A stretch of DNA of 64,000 bases from Membranipora membranacea (GCA_914767715.1 OU612070.1:8201501-8265500); one strand, 5' to 3'. Shown: positions 23,131-36,517, counted from the stretch's first letter. Program-made: numbers and translations. Notes: a model not told the origin generated them from the letters alone.

Positions 23131-25339
23131 CTCAGTTATTTAAAGTCAAAAATGCTCAGTTGCAGTTATCTCCTCCTTACTTTTCCAAAAGCTATCTCCT
23201 TCCTACAGTTTTTAATTCAGAATAACCACATTTGGTCACCTGGATCGTTAGTCAATCAGCTAACTATTCATTTATCTTTTTCTGCAAAAAACTCCAAATC
23301 TGACAAAAAATCTCCAAGTTCGTGTTTTTCTGTTTGGGCAGAACTACACTTCGACATGGTAACTCACAGAGATCTGGTTTTTTTTTGAGCATCAGTTCAT
23401 CACATTATCTAAATGAGCTTTTGAGGGCATGTTTGAAATATTTTTTTAACATATTTAAAATTGCGATTTACTTTTTCATTACGGTGTTTATTTCATCCAT
23501 CAGTGCAGTGGCAATGTTGCGCAAGGCAGTGCAAAGAGCCTATATATTTGTAGTTTCTATGCCATTGTGTACAGTTTCAAACAAATTCTAATTGCCTTTT
23601 ATCAAAGGAGTGGAGCAATTTACAAATGACAATGGAGATGCTATACTGAACTTAAACAAAAGAATATTTCTGTTGGTTGATATCAGTTTTCAGTATAGAT
23701 CATGGTGACCCATCAGTCACCCATCAAATTCTATCAGAATGACTATAGACCTCAAAATAATTAATATTATTAATATTCGAAACATGGTTTGGATTTGGCT
23801 TTTTCAGTGGATAATGTTCAATGATAGCATTTTCAAACTACACCCAAATGTTTGAGCTTAAATTTTACTCGAATGTCATCCCAATATTTTTATTATTGAA
23901 ACACACTAATGTAACTATGCTGGATGCGTATAGGATTATGATAACTGTGTGTCTGGAGGGCTCACCCTTAATAACACACATGATATTCTATGTGAAATAT
24001 TCTGCTGCATTTTCAGTGAGCTGGTTTCTGTATGTTCGACCTTGGTGTTTCTATCACCATTAAGGAATTGCAGTCCTGAAATAATCATTGACAGCATTCA
24101 TGTTACGGTTGAATTTGTACATTTGTTTAAAAATTGTGCACTGGGACTGCATCTATACTGCAACAAGTTATAATGTTGTTACTTTTGAGGATTCGGTTAG
24201 CCAAACAGGTGGGCTGCCTCAATAAACAACAAATCTGAGATGGCCTCCAAACAAAATTGGATGTAATTCTTCACGCAGTGCATTGAAACTATCCAAGTAC
24301 AATTGAGACCTCTGCTGGATGAAGATATCGGTTAGAGCAATTACAGACATTGTTTTCTCAGAGTGAATTTTCTAATCCCTCAAGAAAATCTTATTTGTAA
24401 ACAACCAGTGTATTGCAGTCTCTGTGTTTCATTACAGGGAAAGAATTTGTTACTGTTGTGCCTTGTTTATCTTTTCCAAATGATTTATAGGCAATGTAAT
24501 AGTAGAATATCAAAACCTGAGTATAACCTTTGTGTCTCAAGACTGATTAAAATTGAAGGTTGATTTAAATCAGATGTCTTGTCACAAGCCACATCCCGGA
24601 GCATAGGCGGCGAAATTCGTTGCCTTAGTGGCCAGGCCACAATATCTGCGCCAGGTTGCTCTCTGTTTGCAGGCAGGTCCGAGCACACCTGGGTGCTAAC
24701 CAAAGCCCAGTAGATGATGGACCGCAGACACATTTGATATGAGGCCCTTTCGATAAATTTAAGGTTCAATGATTGCACAGACCAAGGGTACATTGTGGCA
24801 GCATCATTCAAGGATTGTAATAGTTAATCCTATTGTAAAAACTGCCACAATACTGCCTTCCTAGCTATACCCACCGTATCAATTTAGCTAGGATAGTTAG
24901 GTGTAATTTAAGCATAAAACATGTCTAATTGTGGAGTAAGGCTGTACAAAGAGAAATTTTTACGGGAGAGCCTGCATATTCTATTTTTTACTGTAATCAA
25001 AAACTTTGAATTCTGTTCATTCTCCAGAACCCTATAATTGTGACAAATAGATGAAAGGAGTTTTTGGCATCAAGCTTCCCATAACTTTCCCCTCAACGCA
25101 AAGCTCGCAGGTACCTTGACCAAGGAGTAAAAACTCTTTCCTTGACTATTGTTAAAAAATTTACTCTGAATCCCTTTACTCTGTGAAGCAGTCTATCCAC
25201 ATGCTTGAAACTAAAATGTTTTACACAGATAGATAGATGGGGTGATAACTCTATACTGCAAATGAGCCACAAATTTCAGCAATAAGAGAAGACAACTTCT
25301 TAGCCCAAGATTTGCCCAAATTGACTTTAATGAACTGAG
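23131..25339. mobile_element. 2.2 kb insertion specific to copy 2, with short TIRs
   Basis: Copies 1 and 3 run straight through this site (near 950 and 35655). The left end CTCAGTTATTTAAAGTCAA and the inverted right end CTCAGTTCATTAAAGTCAA are clear terminal inverted repeats. A clean target duplication is not seen; a few bases differ at the right junction. Internal open frames are short and unrelated to known transposases. Confidence 0.75.
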
Positions 25340-25862
25340 TTGTCTATAGTAAATTGTGCCTGTTTCGATGAGCTGCAACTTCAAAAGAGAGACTGCCGCA
25401 ACTGGGAAATGACCCAGTCTACGGCTTTCAAGACCTTGGACTTTGACAGATCGGCAAATACATGCACTGAAGGTGACCTTATTGGTGTTCCGATGGTTTA
25501 AATTACCAATCAGCTTGACCTCGCTCGCCTTGTAACAGCTCAGTGAATGGAGCCCAAACTTTAGATAGCTGTCAGAATATACTTTCAGTTAACTGCATAT
25601 GCTGAAATCCACTGAGCTGAGTGGTATTCAAATCAATTCAATTCAATGTAGGACAGCCTCCGGACGTGAAGTCTGGGCTGATTGCATAATTAAACAAGAT
25701 ATTTATCCTCTCTTCGCTTGCGTTTACAAGTTGTGTAGAGTTATCTGAATTTATACTGAAAAAGAACAACTCCCATTTCTCTCCATGATATTATCGTAAA
25801 ACAATTGTAAGAGTGAGGGTTTTGTAAAATAACGCCATGAGTTCTCATTTTGACTTTATCCG
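25340..25862. repeat. Duplicated module, copy 2, continuation
   Basis: Matches 956-1479 of copy 1 and 35660-35963 of copy 3 closely, and leads directly into the copy of the orphan exon. Confidence 0.7.
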
Positions 25863-26050
25863 CTTCGCCTACACAGCTGGAGCAATGTTTGAAGCTAGTT
25901 ATAAACTTAACTGCACTCTAATCAGACCACTAGATGGAAAGCAGTATCCACACTGTGAATTTGATGACCTCATCACAACTGGGGGAGCAGAAGGAAAAGA
26001 CATATTGACACTATACATGGCTGTGATATTAGTGCTTTCTTGCTTTAAAT
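25863..26050 (+). pseudogene. Copy 2 of the orphan membrane-protein exon
   Basis: Protein-level match to 1480-1667 with mostly synonymous differences. Here the splice acceptor AG has become CG (TTTATCCG), and the donor is displaced by an insertion of about 640 bp that introduces a stop after FKSML. This copy therefore can no longer be spliced as an internal exon, while copy 1 still can. Confidence 0.55.
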
Positions 26051-26692
26051 CTATGCTCTAAATCCATGGTCCCATTCAAACTGCATATGCGGTCAAACAA
26101 TTGCTGTTTGATACCAGCTTAGAATTAACATTCTACTTTTGCGCTGAGGATCTCGTACAAAATAATTTTATCACTCACAGTTAGCAATTATTTATGGACA
26201 TCATAAATAAAAGAGTGTAGGTTCTCTGACTATTCTTCTTCAAACCTGTATAAAATATGTTATGCTTTGAGAGTTCGACCTAAGACAACTAATAGCTAGT
26301 AGATAGGTATCCAATCATAAAGTGAGTTTGCAGATTCTTTTGCATATGCAAAGGCGGGATGCAACTGGAGATTTATTGATGCTCCGATACTGTGAGCCCA
26401 CAATATGAAGATTTGCAGAAACTTTGATTTTGTATTTATTTGTTTGCAGATTCAGTTTGTCAGGCTTTACGAGTTTGTGGAATTACTTGTCGGACTACTT
26501 CGAGACATATGCCAACTACTGAAGCTCACATCTTGTTCGTTTTCATAGTCTGACCCATAATGACTACCAAACATTAGTTACATAATAGTGTATTAATTCT
26601 CACGTACTGAAGTTCTTTTCCTACACGGCCTGTGTATTCATTCAGTAACAGTGCAATCTGTGAGAACATTGTGAGGGAGTGGCCCCGATTTA
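26051..26692. mobile_element. About 640-bp insertion absent from copy 1
   Basis: In copy 1 TTTAAAT is followed directly by GTGAGTAGG; here some 640 bp intervene and ATTTAAT precedes the same GTGAGTAGG. The repeated TTTAAT-like edge suggests a target duplication. No inverted ends or coding frame are obvious, so the element type is unknown. Confidence 0.5.
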
Positions 26693-28496
26693 ATGTGAGT
26701 AGGTTTTCATGCTGCTGCTGACTGTCCAACAGGATTATCGCATGCTAGTAACCAAATTTGATTTTGTTGTATCAATGGTAACCGATTATTATTCTGTTGA
26801 AATACCCATGCTCTCTAACATTATATTTTTTTACTCAGCTATAAATTTTATTGTATTTCTCGACATATTTTGCAACCAGTACCACGATACCAGATTTGTT
26901 ATAGTTTGGATTCACCCTGGGGGAGTAAATATCATCTAGAGTTTAGTAAGCTGGAGACAAAATGTTAGAGACAATATTTTGGCTGTTAACTAGCCTTAAA
27001 GTTAGCTTTTATATAGACAGGTGCGAGATGGCAATCTTTTCGACCGGCGAAAACTTATTTCCTCTAGAGTAATGACCAAATTACGCAACATTACCATGTA
27101 CCTCTTTTTCTTCTCAGTAACACCAAATAAAAAAAAGATTTTAGATAACATCATCAGAGAAATTTAAGCCCAAAACATCAATTGCTGACTCTGATTTGGT
27201 GCTCATTTTTTTACCCTCTTGTTTACATTTTCTCTATATTTAATTAATTAACTCAATGAAGGGAGCTGGTATGCAACAAACGGTAATATCAAGTTAAAGT
27301 AATTTGTAAAGGTTTTCAAAACTTACACACATCTGGTCACTACCATTGTCATAATTTTTAGTGCTGTTTTTTTTAATTTACATTTCAATCGTTATGTAGT
27401 GCTGATGTGCTGTTATGATATTCCAGGCGATAGTCAGTAAGCATTATTGATATATGAATGGATAGTATTTGCAGTAAAGGCACACCAGGTAACAGTTATG
27501 GCGCTTTGTGTAGAAAAAAGAACTCAAATAAGTAACATATACTATGCAGTAGAGCTGGACGGGGTATGAACCTGGTCCTGACCCGTGGGTATTGACTCCT
27601 TGGGACACGACTGATGACGGGTTTTAGCTTTTTTATTCATCGCTCACTTAGACCTGGGTAGTCAAATCAGTTGTACAATCAATTCTAGTAGTTTGGTGCT
27701 TTGATTTTGCAGTTATGACTGGAACTGAGTATGAATCTTGAACTGCAGAATACTTTCTGTATTCTTTGTCAGGTAAAAATTGGTTTTACCAGTGTGCAGC
27801 AAAAGACAATTCCAGTAGTGCTGTTTCATGCATACCCGATTCCCGACTGTTACTTGGTTTGGCATGCATGTTCCACCCCTATAGTGTAGATGGCGCCCCA
27901 AGCCCAGTCCTACTTGATCGCTTAAACCTGGAAACCAGACCCGGTTCTGCCTTTAGGTACCTGTTTCAGCCCCACTATGAAGTACAGTCCAAGCGTCACC
28001 TATTACATAGTCAACAAATGGATCGGATTCGGATTACCTAATTTTCCATTGCAAATCAAAATAATGAGATCTTACCATCTTTGCAGAAAAAACAAACTAA
28101 ACCATATAGCCAATTGTGACCATGTTAGCAATAGCTCATCTAATAGGTATTATTCCATTCCCTGCTCAATATATTCCAAATCTTCAATATTATAAGTTCC
28201 CTAGATGGTCAAAGGCTCTTACGCAATTGTCAAAGTTCAGCGCTTTCATTATGGGTCACGAAATTCAATTTCTATAGGCCCCAGAGTAAACAGTGCTTAA
28301 CTCAGAAGTTTTTTGTTCACAATGAATGGTCTCGGCGATCAAAAATGTAACGAGGAAGTAAATAAGGTGCTCTACTTTAATGTAAGCGTTGAGCTCAGAG
28401 AATGGGTTATTACTGCTCAGTACTTGCTCCATATGTGAAATCAATGACTTTCTAAAGATTGGATATTCAACTATTGCACAGCTTCGTCTAGATGAC
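26693..28496. repeat. Duplicated module, copy 2, up to receptor B
   Basis: Homologous to 1668-4134. At 27561-27590 it contains about one unit of the 25-bp minisatellite. The open stretch at 27766-28041 corresponds to 3431-3703. No supported gene. Confidence 0.6.
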
Positions 28497-31400
28497 ATGG
28501 GTGCTGTGCGGGTGCACCAAACTCTACCATTCTTATTGATAGCTGCATCCCTGTTTGGTAAGTTGACGCTATAATTTCCTACATTGATAAATGCAAATGA
28601 AATATATGTTTCATATGTTGTTTGATCTTCCTAATACAAGGTACTTACTCTTGTGAATCATGGCTTATTAAAACCAGGTGGACACATGTAGAGTTATGTG
28701 CTTCTTGAATTTGGGATCCTGTTATCTATTTTAGCCCCAGTGTGCTCACTACCATGTGATTGGGGGAACAGCACAGGGAGACTGATTCCACTTATCTCAG
28801 GTGATATTAGAACAGTGACTGTAAGCTCTGAGGCTGAGTGTAGAGATCACTGTATGAATCAGACATCATTCATCTGTGCTGCCGTTAACTACAGACTCAG
28901 TGATAAGCAGTGTGGGCTACTGACTGAGAATAATGAGACTGCTACGGTGGAGACAACTCAAACTGAATGGAGATACTTCATCAGGCCGCTGTGTGCAGGT
29001 AGGTTGATGCAGGTAGTTGAATGACATTGGTTGATTTTGTAATTTTTCACACCAACAACTTTCTTTCAAAAACAAAAAAGCAAATTTAGAATTTGTAACT
29101 TAAATTCTTGTTTGTCCCCGGAGACAATGTTGCTAACCCTCCTACTATACCAACACATTAAAGATTTACTGCTGTGTTCTATAACAGGTATATGGTTTCC
29201 TTGGATTGCACAGCCGGGTAGCTATGATGTAAGCACTGATGATTCGATAGTAACATCTCTAAGAGACTGTATGGATGAGTGTATGAAGACCTCTCCTACA
29301 CAGAACAGCTGTGACTCTATAGTTATCTCTAATACAGAGCACCAGGGAAGATGTAGATTGTCAAATCACATGATGGTGAACAGAACTCAAACCTCTGAAG
29401 CAAACACAGTGTATACATATTTCAACAGACCATATTGGTACAGAGGTGATTTTATATACGACACCATTGAACAAAACTGTTTTCATTTTTGAAGTGAAAC
29501 ACGACGAAGAAATAAGCTACTGGTAGTCTGTACTATCTTTTATTTATGAGGGTATGTCATTGATTTGGTTCAGAGGCACTCTGGTACAGCAAATATATAT
29601 TCAGGTTTTAAATATGTCAGGGAATTATAACTTATATGTCTTTTAATTCTAGGAGATTCACCTGGTGTTTCCGGGAGTAATGACCTGACCAATAGAAGTA
29701 ATATTGGCTTAAAACTCTATGCATTTGAAAGTGCAACAATCAAGACGGCAGGATATTTGATAGGATGGCAGTATTATCTCAAGGCAGTATCTGACCAGTG
29801 TAGCGGAACATCATATGTTAGCATATTTGGCGTGCGTTCAAGAACGGACGGAAGATACGAGCTTGTAGAATCAACGCTGCTTAAGCCTGTTGAAGAAAAT
29901 AAAAGTGGAATTAACTACCAGTTTATACAAAACAGATCAGTACAAGTTAGAAAAGATGATGTAGTTGCAGTGTTTACTGTAGGGTGTGGTAATAAGAATG
30001 CGAAGCACATTGTATCTGTTGAATATGGAGGATCTGATGGAGTCCATAGAAGTGATAATAGAATCACCAATATTGAAACAACACACACCTTCCTAAGACT
30101 TGACACTGATACAGCAAAAGTCTCTATCAAGGCCTACACAGCAGGTCAGTAGTCTGAACTGTATGACAGTCTGTCACTTGTAAACCATTATTTAACAAGT
30201 CTGAGCCAACCTCTCTGTGTGAGTGATATAATTATCTATAAGTGCTGTTAAGCTGTTAATCACTGTCAGCATTCAAGGAGATGTCACAACTTACAAGATG
30301 TGGTGGTAGACTGATTTCTGATGCTATTTTCAAGTTGTTTGGCAAATATAACTTTGATGTACTTTGATATACTTACATGAAATCTTCAGTGATGGTTTCT
30401 GTTATTTAGGTTTTGTAAAGCTGGAAAACGTCACAACGACTTCCCACCAAGGCCTGAAATATGGACAGCTACAAATACAGATAAGTCCACAACATCTCCC
30501 TGAGTCACAGCTTGGGGCAATCATCTACAACATAACATGCTATCCAGCTGGCTCTGAACCATCTAACCTTTCAGCCTGTCATGAGAAGCATGTACCAGTG
30601 GGTACAACTGAACTTATTCTGAACGGTCTAGATATCACCAGACGATACTATGCTGTTGTGAAAGTTGTACGAAACTTTAATGGAGAAGAGCTAATTTTAG
30701 AAGATGAAAAGCATACTAGAGGTTTCTGCGCAGGTCAGGGGTAACAATTGATGATTATAATTGTAATTTTTGGTATATGTGATAATAATTTTTTCCTACA
30801 TTCATAAATATATAGCTGACATTAGATAGTGTCATCAAGTTTTACCAGTTTTACCAGAAACAGTATAAAGTAAAATACGATTGTCCCCAGCTTATATACT
30901 AGTATTGACCATAGAATTAGTATTATTAATATTACGTGTATGGTATTGACACAGCTAGCATTTACTTATATAGAAATGTTACAGCTTTGCCTCCTCCCAT
31001 CCCATTTATAACTACATTTCCATACCAAGTTTGCCTTCATATTCATTGTTGTAGTATTTTTTCAGTGCGAAGCAGATTAATGCAAGAAGAAGTGAATCTG
31101 AATATTTTTGATATCACCAATACAACGGCTTATGTGAATATTTCTTTCACCAACAACTCAATACTGGTGAGTGTTTATTAAATGGGTTTTGCTCTCAAAT
31201 GATTGCCTGTATCATGTCATATTTGGCATTTAGCACCTTGAAACCGCTGTGTTTAATCATAATTCAAAATTTAACTCTATGAAATTTGTAACTTGGTACC
31301 TGGTCCTTGCACTTTCTTTTACTTTTAATCTCATTTTTACAATTGAAAATGTTGACCACAGTTACTTATCTATTTCAAAATGATGCTTTTGTCATGACCA

Positions 31401-33315
31401 CAAGCTTTGCTGTTTTACAAATGTTGCAGTCAACTAAAAATGGTGAAATTTTGACCACATTTGTTGCAATCAACCACAAAAATTTCAATCACAACTGTCA
31501 TTATTCAATTTGCCACAATTGTCGTAATTTTTTGGAAGTAAACTGCAACAGATGTTTATGCCAGAGACCCCAATTTCACAAATGTAGCATTTCATTTATG
31601 TTAAGTTACGGCAACTGTCAAATTTCCTGATACATGACAATTATGGTTGGTCAAAATTGTGACTACTGCGGTGGATTGCGACAGCTGTGGTTGAAATTTC
31701 GAATAATCTTGACTGAATGCGACAGAATTGAAAATTGGAATATTCGCGGTCACGAAAGTGGTCCCAGTTAAAGTTAATTTTTTTCAGAATAATGATGAAT
31801 GTGCTGCCAGCGTCACTGTTGGGCATCAGGGGACAAACACTACATTTCTAGCAAATGGGTCCGATCCAATAAGACTGGAGGTTGACAAAACATTGATCTA
31901 CACTTTCACCATGTATCTGAGTCTAGCTGATGGACATGAGATGATCTACTGGGAGGGAGGGCTTGATCTCACACCTTCACTCGTGACAGAAGGTAACTCA
32001 GAAGGTATATTAATCCATCCCTCCATACAACCAATGAATTGTTGCGTAGCAATGGTGTCATCAAAGATTTTGATTGGATCTCTTAATCATTTTCCATCGG
32101 ATTTTGAGTTTAAAAAATTTGCAATCGATCTTTTAGAGCTATAGACTTATAGCTATAAATCCTATAAGAATTTGGACTGCAGATGTTTAATAATACAGTT
32201 TCTACTACACAATTCGATCGCGTCAAGTCACCTAGATTTAGATACCCCAGCGCATCATTGGAAATGTTCCACACAGCGTCATGCGAAGGTTTATTATTAA
32301 TATTAATATTTTGATATTTATTATATTTGTTTTGAAGAAAACAGCCAGCAGACAACTGAAGAATCTCAATACCTATCTAGTGTCCACATAGCCATCATCT
32401 CTGCTACAGCTGCTATACTAGCTCTACTAATAGTCTCAGTGCTGATTGGTTATATCATGAGACTCAGAATCCAGCAGTTGACTAACAGCAACACTCATAA
32501 CAGGTATTCTTAAACCAAAATCAATGCCACTATCTGTAGCAGTTTGTCTGTAAAGTTTCTCCGGTAATGTCAAAGACCGATCTGAATATCAACATATCAT
32601 ATACATAAACATATACATATAATCTCAGCTGACTAATAATTCGTCTGGTGATAGGGCAGTGTTGTCTGATTCATGGATTCTCAGCCATTTGCAAGTGTTA
32701 GTTCTTGGCATAACATTTCAAACATTTAGGAAGTTTGATAACTAATTACCACCAACTCATGCTCGCTTTTGCTGTCTGAGCTTTCCGACTAGCTACTGAC
32801 CCAAAGTCTAATTGGTGAAAAATATTTGACGTTTTAACAGATATGGAATGCTCAGTTGCTTTGGAGAAAGCTTTGTCTGTAGTGGGTTAGTGGAAAAGCA
32901 ACAGCAGATAAAAATTTTCACAGCAATATAATTGATAAAGATTTCCAAAAGCGATTGACTCAGTCGAGCCACTAAAAATACACCAAATCATTCGGATCTA
33001 GTAGATTCATTTAGATCTTACAAATCTATATATTTTTAAAGAAACAAAGAATAAGTACTCTATAAAAGTTTTAGAGAGCGGAGAAATATAACTTTAGGAA
33101 TTCATCGTAATAACCCCCTATTTATATATCTTTCAGGAACAAGCTTGTTAATTTCATGTCTTATCGTTCACAGCCAAGCAACAGCCCATACACAAAGCTC
33201 AGCCGAAAATGAGAGTGTAGCTAATAAAGAACAGTTTGAGATGGATAACGATGCCTACACTAGCCTCTCAGAAGAAACAGCTGATAATCATGTTTACAGC
33301 TCCACGGAATACTGA
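28497..33315 (+). CDS. Receptor B: intact PAN-PAN-GWQYY-FN3-TM receptor
   Basis: Exons: 28497-28557, 28735-28998, 29188-29445, 29653-30144, 30410-30733, 31066-31166, 31788-32004, 32338-32503, and a last exon from 33137 (stop 33210-33212) or from 33174 (stop 33313-33315). Both versions total a multiple of three: 652 or 674 residues. Residues 1-20 are a signal peptide; 21-108 a PAN/apple domain with six cysteines; 109-194 a second PAN domain with four; 195-358 an unrecognised beta-rich domain with IGWQYYLK; 359-466 a fibronectin-III domain (TTELILNGLDITRRYYAVVK); 467-572 another beta domain with N-glycosylation sites; about 588-613 the membrane helix, then RLR. PAN domains bind proteins or sugars in known families; the ligand here is unknown. 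All exons through FN3 are phase 1-1. A cell-surface recognition role is inference. Confidence 0.85.
31167..31787. other. Receptor B intron with internal repeats
   Basis: This intron and its twin in receptor A (18659-19279) are almost identical and contain a chance 107-codon open frame. Short segments such as GTGGTTGAAATTTCGAATAAT and inverted look-alikes suggest an old foldback element. No separate gene is supported. Confidence 0.5.
33137..33315 (+). other. Dual-acceptor tail exon of receptor B
   Basis: Acceptor 1 (ATATCTTTCAG, exon from 33137) continues the phase-2 codon to give a 25-residue tail ending SNSPYTKLSRK, in which SPYTKL fits the ITIM consensus (S/I/V/L)xYxx(L/V/I). Acceptor 2 (CTTATCGTTCACAG, exon from 33174) shifts frame by 37 nt and gives a 47-residue acidic tail with MDNDAYTSL, resembling the hemITAM form (acidic residues, then YxxL), and HVYSSTEY at the end. 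Receptor A has the same arrangement at 20629 and 20666, with SQYTKL. Which acceptor is used is unknown. Confidence 0.6.
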
Positions 33316-33493
33316 TTGAATATGTTAACTTGATATGCAGGTTACTTTGAGTTCCGGACATTATAGCTTTTCCGTGTGCATGGAAAGGGTTCAAGTTCAA
33401 ACCTCATTGCCGCATAATCAGTGAAACCCCTGCCTAAAGTAAGCGTTATTACTGGTTGCTGAATTGTATATATTATGTAGTTTTTGCACTGTT

Positions 33494-34484
33494 GAACTTC
33501 TGATTTTTTGTAGACAATCGAAAAAAATAAGGTAAATTGTGTAATACAACAAGTTTTCCATTATGCAATTTAGAACAAAATATCTACGCAATCTTCATAG
33601 TTTTCCATCCAAATTATTGCGTTTTTGCGCTCATTTTTCTCTATCATGCCTCAGTTCAGGCTAGCCTTCTTATTCACCTCTTGACATCATGAAACAATAC
33701 AGAAAGCCCATGCATTTCTGATACTTCTTTCTCTCATAGTCGTCAAATCAGTAAATTTGTGCACTGAGTTCTACCTCGTTTTGCTACTAAGCCAAATGCT
33801 CATCACAGATTGATAGAGAATAGCAGGTAGTTGCTTGGCTTTGTCTATGTAATTGCAGAGTTGAGGGCAACAACTGCATGCCCGCCAAGTCTTGACATTG
33901 CTCATATTCGGCCAATCAATCTCCTGCCTTTCAATCACAACCCCTTCAATGATGCTCGGTGGTGTTTGAGAGTTGGTTTTTTGCCAACTATGGTTTGCAG
34001 CCTGGGGCAGTGTACAATCTGACTTATGTGCAGGGTTATCTACTAATATAATAAAGTAGTAGGTAGGTAAAATATGATTCCTCAGTACAAAATATGATAG
34101 TAGTCTGCACTATTTTGTTGCCCATATGTGACTATCTGGTTTTGACCGAGCAATTCTGTTTATAATTTCCTTTTATTTTACTATTATGTCATCAAAGTTT
34201 TGGTTGTATGCCACCGCCGAATACTGTTGTTTGTTCTGACGCCTAATAGTTCCTCTTTGGCTGATAAAAAAAATCCGGAATACCGTCATACAAAATTAAC
34301 TGACTGCTCTCGTGATTAGACTAGATGTTATCTGGCACTTGTAGATAAGAGTATTCACATCGCCTGAACAATTAACTCAGCCCATTAATCGGTTTATTGT
34401 TAATTTGTTTTATTAAGTCATCAATGTTCCTGGAATAAGTTATCATTCAGTTGTACAGGTGGCAAGCAAGGAGAAACATTAAAC
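33494..34484. repeat. Duplicated module, copy 3 (start)
   Basis: Repeats the window start and 20985-21972 with about 12.51 kb spacing and very few differences. Non-coding as far as I can see. Confidence 0.8.
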
Positions 34485-35208
34485 ATGGAAATTAACTTGG
34501 GCTGTGAATCTGGAAGTAACACTATCAACGAGGATGAAGGGACCCAGAAAGAACAATTGCGCCATTCAAGTGGAGACTACATTGGTAGAACTAGCTTTTA
34601 CAACAGCCCTGGCAGATTCCTGTCACAGCGTCGTCGGATACATGCTATAGCTGGACTAACTTTGAGCAACTTTCTAAGATGTGTTGCTTTTCGCTCTCTT
34701 TCAATGTTGTTAACTATGCTGGTGAGACTGTATGACCCCTCTCTTTGCTCCGGTAGGAGATCGTAAACCTGATAGAGAAACATCTGGCAAGTAATGTCAT
34801 ATATATTATCGAAACTATTCATAAGTTGTAGGCCTGTAGGTACTGTAGTGACATCCTGACCAATGGGCTACCTCCTAATTGTTATCTTCATAAGACACCG
34901 GTGAACATATTATTTGTACGCTGTTAACAAATTAATCAACCAGATATTGGTTTGAATATCTTTGATGGTGAAAAAGTACAAGCTTTCATCAATCAATAAT
35001 TTGAGGAATTTTTATCGCTGCCGGAATTCTGAATCTAGAATGTAAATTGATTGATCTCATCTGTAAAAAAATATTTCCTTTTAGTGTTAAGTTGGTGCTG
35101 GTAACATCAGCAGTTATGCAAAACTTACGCGCTGTTATATTTGGATTGGTGTCTGATGATACGTAAGACAAGAATGTTACTGATAGGGTCAGTGATCATG
35201 TGGATCGG
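34485..35208 (+). pseudogene. MFS-type transporter 5' exons, copy 3 (broken)
   Basis: Same two exons as 21973-22685. The first exon keeps the glycine codon where copy 2 has a stop and reads through the first helix (AGLTLSNFLRCVAFRSLSML), but an extra base near 34741 relative to copy 2 shifts the frame to a stop at 34764. The second exon (35085-35208) lacks five bases found in copy 2 (CCTGG after GTGTCTGATG), destroying the MFS loop motif. The two copies therefore decayed independently. Confidence 0.6.
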
Positions 35209-35963
35209 GTGAGTACTCTCTCCTACTTATCAATTGGCACTGCCTGCCTTAGTGTTTGATCTGAATTGATTTATTTTTATTTCGGCCCAATCTTTGAGCA
35301 GGCAGGGTAGTTCTAGGGCAACATGGAGGCACTATCTCCCCTATAATAAGCTAAATAGAGTGGCACTGAATAAAATAACTGCTACAAACCCTAGTCGAAA
35401 TCTGCTAAAGGAAAGGGTCGGTTTGATTTTCGTTCGTATATATTTACCTTTAATTTTTTGAGGCATCGACCCAATCCAATGGAAGCTTACAATGCCCCAA
35501 ATCCTATTATAGATTATGGACATAATATAATTAGCATACTTTAAAGACTAGGCTTTGACTGTGCGCATAAATACGAAACAGCATATATTGAAGTCACTGC
35601 GTATTCATGTAGATTATGAGGTTAACCTAGGTCGTCCTGAATTTTCAAATCTTGGTTAGTCTATAGTAAATTGTGCCTGTTTCGATGAGCTGCAACTTCA
35701 AAAGAGACTGCCGCAACTTGGAAACGTACCCAGTCTCCGGCTTTCAAGACCTTAGACTTTGACAGATCGGCAATCACATGCACTGAAGGTGACCTTATTG
35801 GTGTTTCGATGGTTTAAATTACCAATCAGCTTGACCTCGCTCGCCCTGTAACAGCTCAGTAAATGGAGCCCAAACTTTAGATAGTTGTCAGAATAGACTT
35901 TCATTTAACTGCATATGCTGAAATCCAATGAGCTGAGTGGGATTCAAATCAGTGACATTTCAA
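35209..35963. repeat. Duplicated module, copy 3 (truncated end)
   Basis: Follows copies 1 and 2 until about ACATTTCAA at 35955-35963, then switches abruptly to unrelated sequence leading into the glutathione synthetase copy. This marks the right end of the tandem array. No orphan exon and no third receptor follow. Confidence 0.7.
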
Positions 35964-36517
35964 TGCTTCTACCAGCAACCTGGGCCAAATATGAGCTAAG
36001 TTCATTAGTGTGTTTTATTAGTTGATTGTGTATTACTGTGTATCATGAAGGCTTCGGTAATGTGAGTAATAAAACTTGACTTCACTTTTGACCCAACTTT
36101 GCCTGCATTTGGAGTTGCTCACTTCAACGGAGAAGACCTTGGTAAAAGGATCAGTAGGTTAAAAAAGAGGACAGCAAGTCCAGATACAGGAAACTTGAGA
36201 TCCACTTACAGTATTCACAGTTATTTCCATTAGCTGTTCTGACTCATATTTTTGAGCTCAACTGAATATCAGTAAATTCATGGAATTCCAGTGAGTAAAA
36301 CTTGGAAACTTTGAGAGACATTTGCTATCCGTCTTTGTTGCCGTGTGGTATCAGTAATAAGTTCTTACTTTCAATATTTAGGTTGCATTCAGTTGCTTAT
36401 CTCCGTGTGGAATGTTATTATTTTGTGCTGCCAATTTTAGATCCACCCACATATATATATATGATTTTAGCATCTGTCAGATTTTTATGATGAGGGATAA
36501 ATTTTTCTCTGTTATAG
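35964..36517. other. Junction region before the glutathione synthetase copy
   Basis: Unique AT-rich sequence. I looked for the roughly 130 N-terminal codons of glutathione synthetase and found no matching exon. Confidence 0.5.
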
